The notes: generated from the sequence alone by a model not told the origin. Shown: positions 16,388-26,489, counted from the first letter of the stretch. The stretch is 64,000 bases of DNA from Conexibacter sp. SYSU D00693 (GCF_017084525.1 NZ_CP070950.1:1922001-1986000); one strand, 5' to 3'. Program-made: numbers and translations.

Positions 16388-16475
16388 CTCGGGGTCAGAC
16401 CCCGTCGTGCGACATGCCCTGGCACCGCGCTCGGGGTCAGACCCCGAGCATGCGACAGTCCCTGGCACCGCACCG
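16388..16475. repeat. Tandem partial copies of the GGGGTCAGACCCC repeat
   Basis: Two units, each containing the 13-bp palindrome GGGGTCAGACCCC (16391-16403 and 16433-16445) followed by TGCGACA...CCTGGCACCGC. They precede and share sequence with the complete inverted-repeat element at 16476-16544 and with the copy near 16.95 kb. Non-coding and 3' to the PfpI gene's start region, between divergently arranged transcription units. Confidence 0.85.
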
Positions 16476-16544
16476 CGCTCGGGGTCAGACCCTGTCGCAT
16501 TCCCCTGCAAATGACCGCAATGCGACGGGGTCTGACCCCGAGCG
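16476..16544. repeat. Inverted-repeat element, copy 1
   Basis: Two 26-bp arms (16476-16501 and 16519-16544) pair with one mismatch around a 17-nt loop beginning CCCCTGCAAA. Each arm itself contains GGGTCAGACCC or its reverse. The right end abuts the TGA of the membrane protein gene (minus strand), so it also acts as its 3' end. Layout is REP/BIME- or MITE-like. Confidence 0.85.
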
Positions 16545-16892
16545 TCAGGTGGTGTTGGCGGCGTCGAGCCAGACCGTCACCAGGACCAGGGCAGCGGTGA
16601 TGGCGAGGATGGTGGCCTGGACCGTCCAGGTCCCGAGGAGGAGGACGGCGGCGCAGAACGCGAGGGAGGCGACGGCGATGACCGCCTGCGCGCGCGGGCC
16701 GGGGCGGGGCAGGTCGCGCAGGGCGCCGTGGGCCTCGGAGCGCGTCCACAGCGGGGTGACGGCCACAGCGGCGAGCGCCCCACCGACCGATGGGGAGACG
16801 CCGAGGACCCGCGACGCGAGGGATGTCAGGGCATCGAGTGCGGCGATGGCGAGGACCGCCGCAAGCATCGACTTCGCCTGCCGCAGGCGCAC
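16545..16892 (-). CDS. Membrane protein of unknown function between repeat copies
   Basis: Protein of 115 residues with four hydrophobic segments (AAVLAIAALDALTSLA; GGALAAVAVTPLW; AVIAVASLAFCAAVLLLG; ATILAITAALVLVTVWL) and short basic loops. It resembles small actinobacterial YrdB/DUF-type membrane proteins, but I do not recognise a family. It is flanked on both sides by copies of the same inverted-repeat element: the stop codon touches copy 1, and the start is about 32 bp from the repeat block at 16924. That suggests mobilisation or at least repeat-mediated exchange. Confidence 0.6.
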   Translation of the reverse strand: MRLRQAKSMLAAVLAIAALDALTSLASRVLGVSPSVGGALAAVAVTPLWTRSEAHGALRDLPRPGPRAQAVIAVASLAFCAAVLLLGTWTVQATILAITAALVLVTVWLDAANTT

Positions 16893-16923
16893 AGCACGGT
16901 GCTACCCGTGCGACCGGGGTCCG

Positions 16924-17056
16924 ACCGCCACGATGCGACATGCCCTGGCACCGCACGAAGCGACGGGGTCAGACCCTGTCGCATTCCCCTGCAAACGGCC
17001 GCAATGCGACGGGGTCTGACCCCGAGCGGGGGTGCGACGGGGTCTTACCCCGAGCG
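16924..17056. repeat. Inverted-repeat element, copy 2, plus degenerate units
   Basis: Begins with a TGCGACATGCCCTGGCACCG segment shared with 16409-16428. A second inverted-repeat element follows (arms 16961-16985 and 17003-17027, loop starting CCCCTGCAAA), then a degenerate unit with GGGGTCTTACCCC at 17040-17052. It ends exactly at the TGA of the fetB-like gene, mirroring copy 1. Confidence 0.85.
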
Positions 17057-17806
17057 TCAGGGGGTGGCGACGCGCTCGCCCGGGAGGATGGAGGCGCGGA
17101 CCGCGAGGGTGGTGGCGAGGCGGGCGGCGACGAGCTCGACGGCGAGGAGGGCGAGGAGGACGAGGAGCTGGATGCGGGCCGCTTCGCCGGCGGAGGCGCC
17201 GCCGAGGACGAGGCCGACGAAGGTGCCCGGGAGGGTGACCAGGCCGACGGAGCGGGTCTGGTCGACGATCGGGAGCATCGCGGTGCGGACGGCGCGAACC
17301 GCGAGGGGGTCGAGGGCGTCGCGGGCGGCGTCGCCGAGGGAGAGGCGGGCCTCGACCTCCTCCGCGCCGTCGACGAGGCCCTCGTGGAAGCGGCGGCCCG
17401 CGAGGCCGACGGCGGTCATGGCACCGCCGATGAGGATGCCGGCGCCCGGGACGATCGCGCGGGGCTCCGCGTCGAAGGCGCCGGTCGCGACGAGCAGCCC
17501 GAGGGCGGTCAGGGCCGGCGCGGCGATGGCGACCGCGGCGGTGCGGCGAGCGGCGGGCAGCGGGGCGAGACGGCCGCCGGCGACGAAGGTCGCGGTGGTG
17601 AGCATCACCGCGATGAAGACCGCCGACAGCCCCGGCGCCTCGAAGACCAGGGCCACGAAGGCGCCGACGACGAGGAGCTGCGCCGTCGCCCGCGCGGCGG
17701 CGATCGCCAGCTCGCGGTCGAGCCCCAGGCGCCAGCGCCAGGCGAGCGCCGCCGCGAGGACCGCGAAGCCCACCGCGACCACGAGCTGGACGACCGCCTC
17801 ATCCAC
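17057..17806 (-). CDS. fetB: FetB-like ABC permease (UPF0014)
   Basis: Permease of 249 residues matching the FetB/UPF0014 family. Seven or so hydrophobic segments are present, with conserved VPGAGILIGGAMTAVGLAGRRF near 125-146, the acidic EEVEARLSLGDAARDAL segment, and TLPGTFVGLVLGGASAGEAAR near 200-220. In E. coli FetAB exports iron and helps survive oxidative stress. The ATPase partner is encoded immediately upstream, separated by a 22-bp-stem hairpin; the stop codon sits flush against repeat DNA. Confidence 0.85.
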   Translation of the reverse strand: MDEAVVQLVVAVGFAVLAAALAWRWRLGLDRELAIAAARATAQLLVVGAFVALVFEAPGLSAVFIAVMLTTATFVAGGRLAPLPAARRTAAVAIAAPALTALGLLVATGAFDAEPRAIVPGAGILIGGAMTAVGLAGRRFHEGLVDGAEEVEARLSLGDAARDALDPLAVRAVRTAMLPIVDQTRSVGLVTLPGTFVGLVLGGASAGEAARIQLLVLLALLAVELVAARLATTLAVRASILPGERVATP

Positions 17807-17860
17807 GGCGTGCTCCGCGCGCGACGGACGCTGGCCGGTCCTCGCCGGCGCCCGACCACC

Positions 17861-17907
17861 GTGACCCTGTCATCTCCGGTCTCCCAGACCGGAGATGACA
17901 GGGTCAC
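17861..17907. repeat. Perfect 22-bp inverted repeat within the fetAB-like pair
   Basis: Two perfectly complementary 22-nt arms (17861-17882 and 17886-17907) around a CCC loop. The arms contain GACCCTGTCATCTCC and its complement. The element begins inside the coding end of the ATPase gene and supplies its last residues and the stop. Stem strength suggests an intrinsic terminator or a REP-like insertion, either of which would lower fetB expression. Confidence 0.85.
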
Positions 17908-18562
17908 GAGGCTCGGTCGGTCCCGGCAGCGACGCGCGGCGGTCCGCGACCGTCGCGCACCACGCGAGGTCGTGCGTGGCCACGCACACGCCGATCCCCC
18001 GCGCCGCGAGGCCCCGCAGCGTCTGCCCCAGGTGCGCCGCGGCCTCGGCGTCCAGCGCCGCCGTCGGCTCGTCGAGCAGCAGCACCGCCGGGTCCCGCGA
18101 CAGCGCCCGCGCGATCGCCACCCGCGCCTGCTCGCCCCCGCTGAGCTGCGCCGCGTCGCGCGGCGCGAACGACGGCGACAGCCCCGCGGCCTGCAGCGCT
18201 CCCTCGACGTCGGGCGACGCCACGCCCCACCCGACGTTGTCCGCCACCGTGCCCGGCAGCATCCGCGGGTGCTGCTGGACGAGCCCGACCCGCCGGCGCA
18301 GCTCGCGCGCGTCCCACGACGCCAACGGCCGCCCCGCCACGACGACCTCCCCCGCGTCCGGCACCAGCAGCCCGGTGCAGCAGCGCAGCAGCGTCGACTT
18401 CCCGGCCCCCGACGGCGCCACGAGGGCGGTCACGTGGCCCGCGGCCACCGACAGCGACGCCCCGTCGAGCACGAGCCGGCCGCCGCGACGCAGCACGAGC
18501 CCGCGCGCCTCGAGCACCGGCCGAGCGACGTCGGGCTCCTCCACCGCCGCGCATCCTCGCAC
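17870..18562 (-). CDS. fetA: FetA-like ABC transporter ATPase
   Basis: ABC ATPase of 230 residues from GTG 18562 (a later GTG at 18544 is also possible). Walker A is APSGAGKSTLL with Ala in place of the usual first Gly, the signature is LSGGEQARVAIARAL, Walker B VLLLDEPTAALD, and the switch His lies in VATHDLAWC. It pairs with the UPF0014 permease downstream. The last dozen residues (EPRDPVISGLGDRR) are encoded by the inverted repeat at 17861-17907, so the natural C-terminus has been replaced or extended by the repeat. Confidence 0.85.
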   Translation of the reverse strand: MRGCAAVEEPDVARPVLEARGLVLRRGGRLVLDGASLSVAAGHVTALVAPSGAGKSTLLRCCTGLLVPDAGEVVVAGRPLASWDARELRRRVGLVQQHPRMLPGTVADNVGWGVASPDVEGALQAAGLSPSFAPRDAAQLSGGEQARVAIARALSRDPAVLLLDEPTAALDAEAAAHLGQTLRGLAARGIGVCVATHDLAWCATVADRRASLPGPTEPRDPVISGLGDRR

Positions 18563-18595
18563 GGCTCCCGGCCACGCCCACCGCGACGGACGACG

Positions 18596-18639
18596 GAGCC
18601 CGCCGGACGCCTCCCCAACCCTGGGCGCCCGGCGGGCTC
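18596..18639 (-). terminator. Terminator of the sugar-uptake operon
   Basis: Arms GAGCCCGCCGG (18596-18606) and CCGGCGGGCTC (18629-18639) pair perfectly. After a single A/C mismatch the stem continues with CGCC/GGCG, leaving a 12-nt loop. It lies 16 bp past the stop of the binding-protein gene. Confidence 0.75.
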
Positions 18640-18654
18640 ACGACCTCGAGACGC

Positions 18655-19686
18655 CTAGTTGAAGGCGTACTCCTCGTACTCGGCGACGTTCTCCTTCGTC
18701 ACCGTCGCGGCCGGGACGACGACCTGCCGCGGCACCTCCGGCGGGACGAGCTCCGGGAAGCCCTCGCCCTTGGCGATCAGCCGCGCCATGTTCACCGCCG
18801 ACGCGGCCATGTTCGGGTTGTAGAGGAAGGTCGCGCGGTACAGACCACCCGCGGCGATCTGCTTCATCGCGTCCTGCGAGCCGCCCACGCCCGTGAGGAA
18901 CATCTCGTCGTCGCGCCCCGCGTTGCGGATCGCCTGGACGACGCCCTGGGCCATGTCGTCGTCGTGCGTGTACACGGCGTCGATCTTCTTCTGGGCCTGC
19001 AGGATGTTCTCCATGACCTTCAGCCCGGTGTCCGGGTTGAAGTCGCCCGGCTGGCGCGCGACGACCTTCACGCCCCCGTTCGGGCAGCGCTTCTTGAGCT
19101 CGTCGGTGAAGCCCTTCGAGCGGTCCTCGGTGACCGAGATGCCGGCCAGGCCCTGGATCTCCACGACGTTGCCCTGGCACTTGAGCTGCTCGGCGATGTA
19201 GCCCGCCGCCAGCACGCCGATCTGGTAGTTGTCGCCCAGGATCGTCGACGTCGCCGCGTCGGGCTTGCTGAACAGTCGGTCGATGTTGACCACCGGGATG
19301 CCGGCACGCTCGGCCTTCTGGGCCACCGGCGTCAGCGCCTCGCCGTCCTGGGGCAGGACGACGAGCGCGTCGGGCTTGCGCGCGATCGCCTGCTCGATCT
19401 GCTGGGCCTGGGAGTCGGCGTCGGCCGCCTCGAGCAGGCTGAACTCCACGTCCTGGAACTTGTCGGCCGCGGCCTTCGCGTTCTTCGAGATGGCGCCCAG
19501 CCAGCCGTGGTCGGTCGGCGGGACGCTGGCGATGATCGTGACCTTGCGGCCCGAGTCGTCGGCGGTGCCGCTGGCCGGGGCGGCCGAGACCGTCACCGTC
19601 TTGGTCTCGGAGTCGCCGCACGCAGCGACCCCCAGTGCCAGCAGCCCGGCCCCCGCGAGCGCGGTGGCACGTCGCTTGAACGTCAT
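18655..19686 (-). CDS. Sugar ABC transporter substrate-binding lipoprotein
   Basis: Periplasmic-binding-protein-like lipoprotein of about 343 residues starting at ATG 19686 (MTFKRRATALAGAG). A signal peptide ends at lipobox VAAC (Cys about 23). The Peripla_BP_4 fold follows with QAQQIEQAIARKPDALVVLP near 95 and VYTHDDDMAQGVVQAI near 240, the classic RbsB/XylF signature for hexose, pentose or inositol ligands. It is the last gene of a five-gene operon and is followed by a terminator. Confidence 0.9.
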   Translation of the reverse strand: MTFKRRATALAGAGLLALGVAACGDSETKTVTVSAAPASGTADDSGRKVTIIASVPPTDHGWLGAISKNAKAAADKFQDVEFSLLEAADADSQAQQIEQAIARKPDALVVLPQDGEALTPVAQKAERAGIPVVNIDRLFSKPDAATSTILGDNYQIGVLAAGYIAEQLKCQGNVVEIQGLAGISVTEDRSKGFTDELKKRCPNGGVKVVARQPGDFNPDTGLKVMENILQAQKKIDAVYTHDDDMAQGVVQAIRNAGRDDEMFLTGVGGSQDAMKQIAAGGLYRATFLYNPNMAASAVNMARLIAKGEGFPELVPPEVPRQVVVPAATVTKENVAEYEEYAFN

Positions 19687-19735
19687 GCGGTGTCTCCTCC
19701 TCTGTGGTTGCGACTGCACGACCGCATCCCGGCCA

Positions 19736-20743
19736 TCACCACCGGGACTCCGGCCGCTGCAGCAGGACCGCGCCGAGGACGATCGCCCCCTTCGTGACCT
19801 GCTGGACCTCCGTGGACAGGTTGAGCTGCGTCATCAGGCTGAAGATGAGCGCGAAGGTCAGGACCCCGAGGAACGTCCCGACGATCGTGGCGCGGCCGCC
19901 CGCGAGGCTCGTCCCGCCGATGACGACGGCGCCGATGGCGTCGAGCTCGTAGAGGTTGCCGCTGACCGGCGAGGCCGATCCCAGCCGCGCGCAGAGCAGG
20001 ACCGTCGCGATGCCCGCGAGCAGTCCCGACAGCGCGTAGACGCTGAAGATGACGCGGCGCACCGGGACGCCGGCGATGCGCGCCGCCTCCCGGTTGCCGC
20101 CGACGGCGACGACGTAGCGCCCGTAGCGGGTGCGGTTGAGCAGCACCCAGCCGGCGACCGTCACGCCGAGGAAGACGTAGACCGACACCGGCAGCCCGAG
20201 CACCCGTCCCGTCCCGAACCACAGCAGCGAGAACGCCGCCGGGTCGCCGAACGAGCCGCCGTTGAGGTCGAGCAGGCCCACCGGCAGCTTGTCGTTGAGC
20301 AGCAGCGCGACACCGCGGCCGATGGAGAACATCGCGAGTGTCGCGATGAACGGGACGACGCGCCCGTAGGCGACCGCCGTCGCGTTCACGGTCCCCATGA
20401 GCGTCGCGAACGCGATCGCCGAGACGATGAACAGCAGGCTGCCGCCCTCGGGGTCGACCATGATCCCGCCGAAGACGCCCGCCGCCGCGACCATGGACCC
20501 GACCGACAGGTCGATGCCCGCCGTCGCGATGACGAACGTCATGCCCACCGCCAGCACGCCGATGACGCTGGCCTGCGTGAGCATGTTGCGGATGTTGTCC
20601 CAGGTCGGGAACGTGTCCGGCTTGAGGATCGCCCCCGTGACGAACAGCGCGACGACGACGAGCGCCAGCGCGTACTCCTGGAGCTCCAGCCCGCGCAGGC
20701 GGGCGATCCCGCGCGGCTGGGGACGGTCGGCGACCGTCGACAT
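19736..20743 (-). CDS. Sugar ABC transporter permease (RbsC type)
   Basis: Permease of 335 residues with eight to ten spans, of the BPD_transp_2/RbsC family. Diagnostic segments are VGMTFVIATAGIDLSVGSMVA near 65-85, FIATLAMFSIGRGVALL near 132, YVVAVGGNREAARIAGV near 195 (the ATPase-docking loop) and AIGAVVIGGTSLAGGRATIVG near 255. The ATG follows the ATPase stop codon with no spacer (TAG then ATG). Confidence 0.92.
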   Translation of the reverse strand: MSTVADRPQPRGIARLRGLELQEYALALVVVALFVTGAILKPDTFPTWDNIRNMLTQASVIGVLAVGMTFVIATAGIDLSVGSMVAAAGVFGGIMVDPEGGSLLFIVSAIAFATLMGTVNATAVAYGRVVPFIATLAMFSIGRGVALLLNDKLPVGLLDLNGGSFGDPAAFSLLWFGTGRVLGLPVSVYVFLGVTVAGWVLLNRTRYGRYVVAVGGNREAARIAGVPVRRVIFSVYALSGLLAGIATVLLCARLGSASPVSGNLYELDAIGAVVIGGTSLAGGRATIVGTFLGVLTFALIFSLMTQLNLSTEVQQVTKGAIVLGAVLLQRPESRW

Positions 20744-22260
<1,517 letters not shown>

Positions 22261-22264
<4 letters not shown>

Positions 22265-23184
22265 CCGACCACCATCGGGCGCAGGTGGGTGTGGGCGACG
22301 CGCAGGCCCTGCTCGATGCGCTCGGGCGTGCCGCCCCACACCGGGTCCTCGTGCTCGACCGACAGCACCCCGTCGAAGCCGCCCTCGTAGAGCGTGTCGA
22401 CGTAGCGGCGGAAGTCGACCTCGCCCAGCCCGGGGATGCGATAGCGCCACCAGCCCATGTCCCACGGGTCCTCGTCGCGCGTGGACAGCCGCCCGAAGAA
22501 GCCGAAGCGGTTGCGCTGCTCCGGGAAGGTCTCGGCGTCCTTGGCGTGCGCGTGCGCGACGCGCCCGACGTAGGGCTTGAGCGCCGCGACCGGGTCGATG
22601 CCCAGCCACAGCAGGTGCGAGGGGTCGAAGTTCAGCCAGAGGCCCTGGTCGAACATCCACTCCCAGAGCTCGGGCGAGTAGGCGAGGTTGCCCGGCGCGC
22701 CGTCGGGGTGCCAGCCCTCCATGACGCAGTTCTCGATCATCAGCCGCACGCCGCGCTGGCCGGCGTGGTCGACGAGCGGCTTGAAGACCTCCTCCGCCTC
22801 GCGCAGGTTCTCGCTGACCGACCTGGACGGGTCGCGCCCGATGAACGTCCCCACCGGCGGGCAGCCGAGCGCCGCCGACGCGTCGATGCACGCGCGCACG
22901 TGCGCGTGGACGGCCGCGCGCTCCTGCGGGTCGGGGTGGAGGTTGTTGTCGTAGTAGGCCAGAGCCGAGAGCGTCAGCCCGCGCGTCTCGAGCGCGGTGC
23001 GCACGCGGTCGGCCTCAGCCTCGTCGAAGCGGTCGGCGTGCAGGTGCGTCGCGGTGAACGGCCGGTCGCCCGCCCCCGGCCAGGCCGCGAGCTCGAGGGC
23101 CTCGAAGCCCTGCATCGACGCCCAGGCGGCGATGTCGTCCAGCGAGCGCTCGGGCATGCATGCGGTGAGGAAGCCGAGCTTCAC
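22261..23184 (-). CDS. Sugar phosphate isomerase/epimerase-like TIM-barrel protein
   Basis: AP-endonuclease-2-fold protein of 307 residues, GTG 23184 overlapping the dehydrogenase stop by 4 bp. The barrel starts KLGFLTACMPERSLDDIAAWA. Metal ligands of the xylose-isomerase-like fold appear as the Glu in LMIENC near 165, the Asp/His of NFDPSHLLWLG near 205, the His in HAHAKDAE near 228, and the Glu in VLSVEHEDP near 285. Such enzymes isomerise or epimerise keto-sugars or inosose in uptake-catabolism operons. Exact substrate unknown. Confidence 0.88.
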
Positions 23185-24335
23185 GACGCCACCCCCGCCG
23201 GCTCGCCCGCCGCCACGTCGACCCATCGCTGCTCGCGCGCGGAGGCCAGCACCGCCTCGGTGATCTGCGCGGCCCGCACGCCGTCGGCGAAGGTCGGCAG
23301 CCCGTCGGGCGCCTCGCCGGTCTCGATCGCCGCGAAGACGTCCGCGACGAAGAGCCGGAAGCAGTCGTGGTAGCCCTGCGGGTGGCCGGCCGGCAGGATC
23401 GCCAGCCGCGCCGCCTCGGGGGACAGGGTCGCCGGGTCGCGGCGGATGGTGGTCGCCATGTCCTGGCGGCCCCGCCACAGCGTCTCGGCGTCCTCCTGGT
23501 CGAAGACGAGCGCCTCGTGCGCGCCGTCGACCTCGAGCCACAGGCGGTTCTTGCGCCCCGCGGAGATCTGGCTGACCACGACGGAGCCCAGCGCGCCGCC
23601 GTCGGTCTCGAACTGCACGATGGCCGCGTCCTCGGTGGTGACGCGACGGGCGACGGCGTCGTCGCCGTTCGCGCGGGCGAACGCCGCGCGCCCGGGGTCG
23701 CGCCGGCGCTCGGGCACCGCGGTCGTCGTGCGCGCGCTCACGCGGGTGACGCGGTGGCCCGTGACGAACTCGGCCAGGTCGCACCAGTGCGAGCCGATGT
23801 CGGCGAAGGCGCGCGAGGCGCCGCCGAGGTCGGCGTCGACGCGCCAGTTGTCGTCGTCGGGCGTGAGCAGCCAGTCCTGCAGGTAGCTGCCGTGGACGAG
23901 GTGCACGGCGCCGGCCTCGCCCGCGGCGACGCGGTGGCGGACCTCGTGGACCGTGGGGTAGTAGCGGTAGACGAAGGGCACCGCGGTGCGGCCCGGGGCG
24001 GCGGCGGCGACGTCGGCCAGGCGCCGGGCGCCCGCCAGGTCCAGCGCCAGCGGCTTCTCGCAGACGACGTGCTTGCCCGCCTCGAGCGCGAGGCGCGAGA
24101 GCTCCTCGTGCAGGTGGTTGGGCGTGCAGACGTGGACGACGTCGACGTCGTCGGCCGTGACGAGCTCGGCGGCGTCCTCGAAGACGCGCTCGGCCCCGAG
24201 CCGCTGGGCCGCGGCGCGCCCGCGCTCGGGCGTCGAGGCGGCGACCCCGACGACGGTCCCGCCCGCGGCCCTGGCGGCCTGGGCGTGGACGGCACCGATG
24301 AAGCCGGTTCCGGCGACTGCGACCCGCAGCGACAT
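23181..24335 (-). CDS. Gfo/Idh/MocA-family oxidoreductase
   Basis: NAD(P)-dependent sugar or inositol dehydrogenase of about 384 residues starting at ATG 24335 (MSLRVAVAGTGFIG). The Rossmann motif is GTGFIGAVHA, the conserved CTPNHLHEELSRLALEAGKHVVCEKPLAL spans the EKP catalytic-Lys motif near 93, and the C-terminal beta-sheet domain includes YRYYP and the substrate-site GSHWCDLAEF with conserved Asp/His around 190. It is the first gene of the operon, divergent from the ROK repressor. With the isomerase it fits catabolism of a polyol or oxidised sugar. Confidence 0.9.
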   Translation of the reverse strand: MSLRVAVAGTGFIGAVHAQAARAAGGTVVGVAASTPERGRAAAQRLGAERVFEDAAELVTADDVDVVHVCTPNHLHEELSRLALEAGKHVVCEKPLALDLAGARRLADVAAAAPGRTAVPFVYRYYPTVHEVRHRVAAGEAGAVHLVHGSYLQDWLLTPDDDNWRVDADLGGASRAFADIGSHWCDLAEFVTGHRVTRVSARTTTAVPERRRDPGRAAFARANGDDAVARRVTTEDAAIVQFETDGGALGSVVVSQISAGRKNRLWLEVDGAHEALVFDQEDAETLWRGRQDMATTIRRDPATLSPEAARLAILPAGHPQGYHDCFRLFVADVFAAIETGEAPDGLPTFADGVRAAQITEAVLASAREQRWVDVAAGEPAGVAS

Positions 24336-24354
24336 GCGAGGCGACCGTAGTCCG

Positions 24355-24413
24355 GACTTCCGACGGAAGTCAAGCAGAAGTTCGCCACGTTCTAGACGGA
24401 AGCCCGTCGGAAC
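24355..24413. promoter_or_regulatory. Operator region for the ROK repressor
   Basis: Perfect dyad GACTTCC-GAC-GGAAGTC at 24355-24371, then two further copies of a similar half-site (GACGGAAG at 24395-24402, GTCGGAAC at 24406-24413). All are within the 108-bp gap between the divergent sugar operon and the ROK gene. Repeated half-sites suit a dimeric repressor controlling both directions. Confidence 0.65.
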
Positions 24414-24443
24414 TCGGTCGGGAGTCTGGTACAACGGCTCCCG

Positions 24444-25661
24444 ATGGCCAACACGGACGGGGGTGGCGCGCGCTCAGGCCCGGCGGCGGCGGGAGCCGGC
24501 ACCGTGCTGCGCGTCATCCGCGACGGCCACGCCGTCACCCGCGCCGCGCTGGCCGAGCACACCGGCCTCGCGCGCTCGACGGTCACCCAGCGCGTCGACG
24601 CGCTGCTGGCCAGCGGGCTCATCGTCGAGGCCGGCGACAGCGCCTCGACGGGCGGCCGGCGGCCGGGGCGCCTGGCCTTCAACCACCGCGCCGGCGTCGT
24701 CCTGGCCGCCGACCTCGGCGCCACCCACTCGCGCCTGGCGGTGAGCGACCTCGCGGGGACGCCGCTGGCCGAGGTGGCGCTCGAGCGCGACATCGCCGAC
24801 GGGCCGGAGGCGGTGCTCGGGCTGGTCCACGGGCGCTTCGGCGGCCTGCTGGCCGACGCGGGTCGCGCCCCCGGTGACGTGCGCGGGATCGGCATCGGCA
24901 TCCCCGGCCCCGTCGCCCACGACTCCGGCCAGCCGGTCAACCCGCCGATCATGCCCGGCTGGGACGGCTTCCCCATCCCGGAGTGGTTCGCCGAGCACTT
25001 CGGCGCCGACGTCCCCGTCCTCGTCGACAACGACGTGAACATCATGGCCGCGGGCGAGCACTGGGCCACGTGGCGCGACGTCGAGCACCTGCTCTACGTG
25101 AAGGTCGGCACCGGCATCGGCTGCGGGATCGTCAGCGACCGGCGCATCCACCGCGGCGCCGAGGGTGCGGCCGGCGACATCGGCCACATCGTCGTGACCG
25201 ACCGCGAGGACGTCGTCTGCCGCTGCGGCAACACGGGCTGCCTCGAGGCCGTGGCCGGCGGCCGGGCGCTGGCCCAGCAGCTCGCCGCCGCCGGCTACGA
25301 CGCGCGCACCAGCCGCGACGTCGTGCGCCTCGTGCGCGAGGGCGACGCGGGCGCGATCCGCACGGTGCGCGAGGGCGGCCGCGCCCTCGGCCAGGTCCTC
25401 GCCGCCTGCGTGAACTTCTTCAACCCGCGGGTCATCGTCGTGGGCGGGGACATCGGCGAGGTCCACGAGCATCTGCTCGCGGGGGTGCGCGAGGTCGTCT
25501 TCCAGCGCTCGCTGCCGCTCGCCACGCGCGACCTGCGGATCGTCACGAGCCGGCTCGGCGACCGGGCCGGCGTGATCGGCGCGGCGATGATGGTCGTCGA
25601 GCACCTGCTGGAGCCCGACGCGGTCGACCGCGCGCTGCGGGCGGCGGCGACGACGGCCTGA
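24444..25661 (+). CDS. ROK-family transcriptional repressor
   Basis: ROK (repressor/ORF/kinase) regulator of 405 residues. The N-terminal MarR-like winged helix contains ALAEHTGLARSTVTQRVDALL (about 34-54). The sugar-kinase-like domain has ATP motif AADLGATHSRLAV near 90, GIGIGIPGPV near 152, and the zinc motif GHIVVT...CRCGNTGCLEA near 245-271 with the CxCGxxGCxE cysteines intact. This predicts a sugar-responsive repressor of the divergent uptake operon. The kinase motifs do not exclude kinase activity. Confidence 0.92.
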   Translation: MANTDGGGARSGPAAAGAGTVLRVIRDGHAVTRAALAEHTGLARSTVTQRVDALLASGLIVEAGDSASTGGRRPGRLAFNHRAGVVLAADLGATHSRLAVSDLAGTPLAEVALERDIADGPEAVLGLVHGRFGGLLADAGRAPGDVRGIGIGIPGPVAHDSGQPVNPPIMPGWDGFPIPEWFAEHFGADVPVLVDNDVNIMAAGEHWATWRDVEHLLYVKVGTGIGCGIVSDRRIHRGAEGAAGDIGHIVVTDREDVVCRCGNTGCLEAVAGGRALAQQLAAAGYDARTSRDVVRLVREGDAGAIRTVREGGRALGQVLAACVNFFNPRVIVVGGDIGEVHEHLLAGVREVVFQRSLPLATRDLRIVTSRLGDRAGVIGAAMMVVEHLLEPDAVDRALRAAATTA

Positions 25662-25700
25662 GGCCGGCCGCCGCCACCGCCCGCGTATGCGGCGAGCGGG

Positions 25701-26489
25701 CTAGCTCGAGCCCTGCTGCTGGGACTGCTGGAGCGCGTCGAGGTCGACGGTGTCCTTCGGCGCGGCGATGTCGACGGGCTCGTCGAACTTGCTCAGCGTG
25801 ACGTCGGAGGACGACGTGTCCCCGCTGTCGCTGCCGCAGCGCTTGTCGCCCTGGCCGGGCGTGCGCTTGGTGCCGGTCTGGACGATGCGCAGCGGCAGCG
25901 CCTTGCCCTCGGCCGCGACGTAGAGCTCGCCCGCGACGCCGCCGGGGTTCGAGCCGTCGTCGGCCAGGACGACTGCCTTCTGGCCGCCCACCTCGCCGTC
26001 GCCCTTCTTGGTGACCTTGCCGACGTCGGTGGTCAGGCAGTGCGCCAGCGTCTCGGGCTGGAGCATCCCGACGACCCCGGTGAGGTCGGTCGCGGCGAAC
26101 TGCTTGGACTTGACCCACTTGCCGCCGAGGGCCTGGGCGAGCTGCTCGCCCTGCTGGCCGCTGGCCTGGCTCTTCCAGAAGCCGCCGTCGGCCTTGAGGT
26201 AGGTCGCCTTGTCGACGACGAGGACGTCGAAGCCCTGCCCGTTCTGGGACAGCGTCATCTTGAAGTCGCCGTCCTTGTTGACGTCCGCGGTCAGCGTGCC
26301 GGGACCGTCCTTGTCCTTGACCTTCATGTCGAGGTGGTAGCTCTCGAGGCCGCGCACGGCGCTGGCCACGTCGGTCAGGATGGCCTTGGGGTCCTTGTCG
26401 GACGACGACCCCCCGGAGTCGTCGGAGTCCCCGCAGGCGGCGAGCCCGAGGGCCGCGGCGGCGAGGACGGCGGAGGCGAAGACGCGCAT
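25701..26489 (-). CDS. LppX/LprAFG-like lipoprotein
   Basis: Exported lipoprotein of 262 residues. Lipobox LAAC (Cys about 19) is followed by a Ser/Asp-rich tether. The mature domain starts DPKAILTDVASAVRGLESYHLDMKV, the opening of the LolA-like LppX/LprG fold that carries lipids between membrane and envelope in actinomycetes. Two cysteines at about 150 and 223 could form a disulphide. The C-terminus is a Gln/Ser-rich tail. It is convergent with the ROK gene; the lipid cargo is unknown. Confidence 0.8.
   Translation of the reverse strand: MRVFASAVLAAAALGLAACGDSDDSGGSSSDKDPKAILTDVASAVRGLESYHLDMKVKDKDGPGTLTADVNKDGDFKMTLSQNGQGFDVLVVDKATYLKADGGFWKSQASGQQGEQLAQALGGKWVKSKQFAATDLTGVVGMLQPETLAHCLTTDVGKVTKKGDGEVGGQKAVVLADDGSNPGGVAGELYVAAEGKALPLRIVQTGTKRTPGQGDKRCGSDSGDTSSSDVTLSKFDEPVDIAAPKDTVDLDALQQSQQQGSS

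Noticed and set aside
16388-17056. Possible CRISPR array
   Set aside because: Repeats are palindromic, differ in length and orientation, and are not separated by equal-length unique spacers. No cas gene is present. They fit REP/MITE-like elements better.
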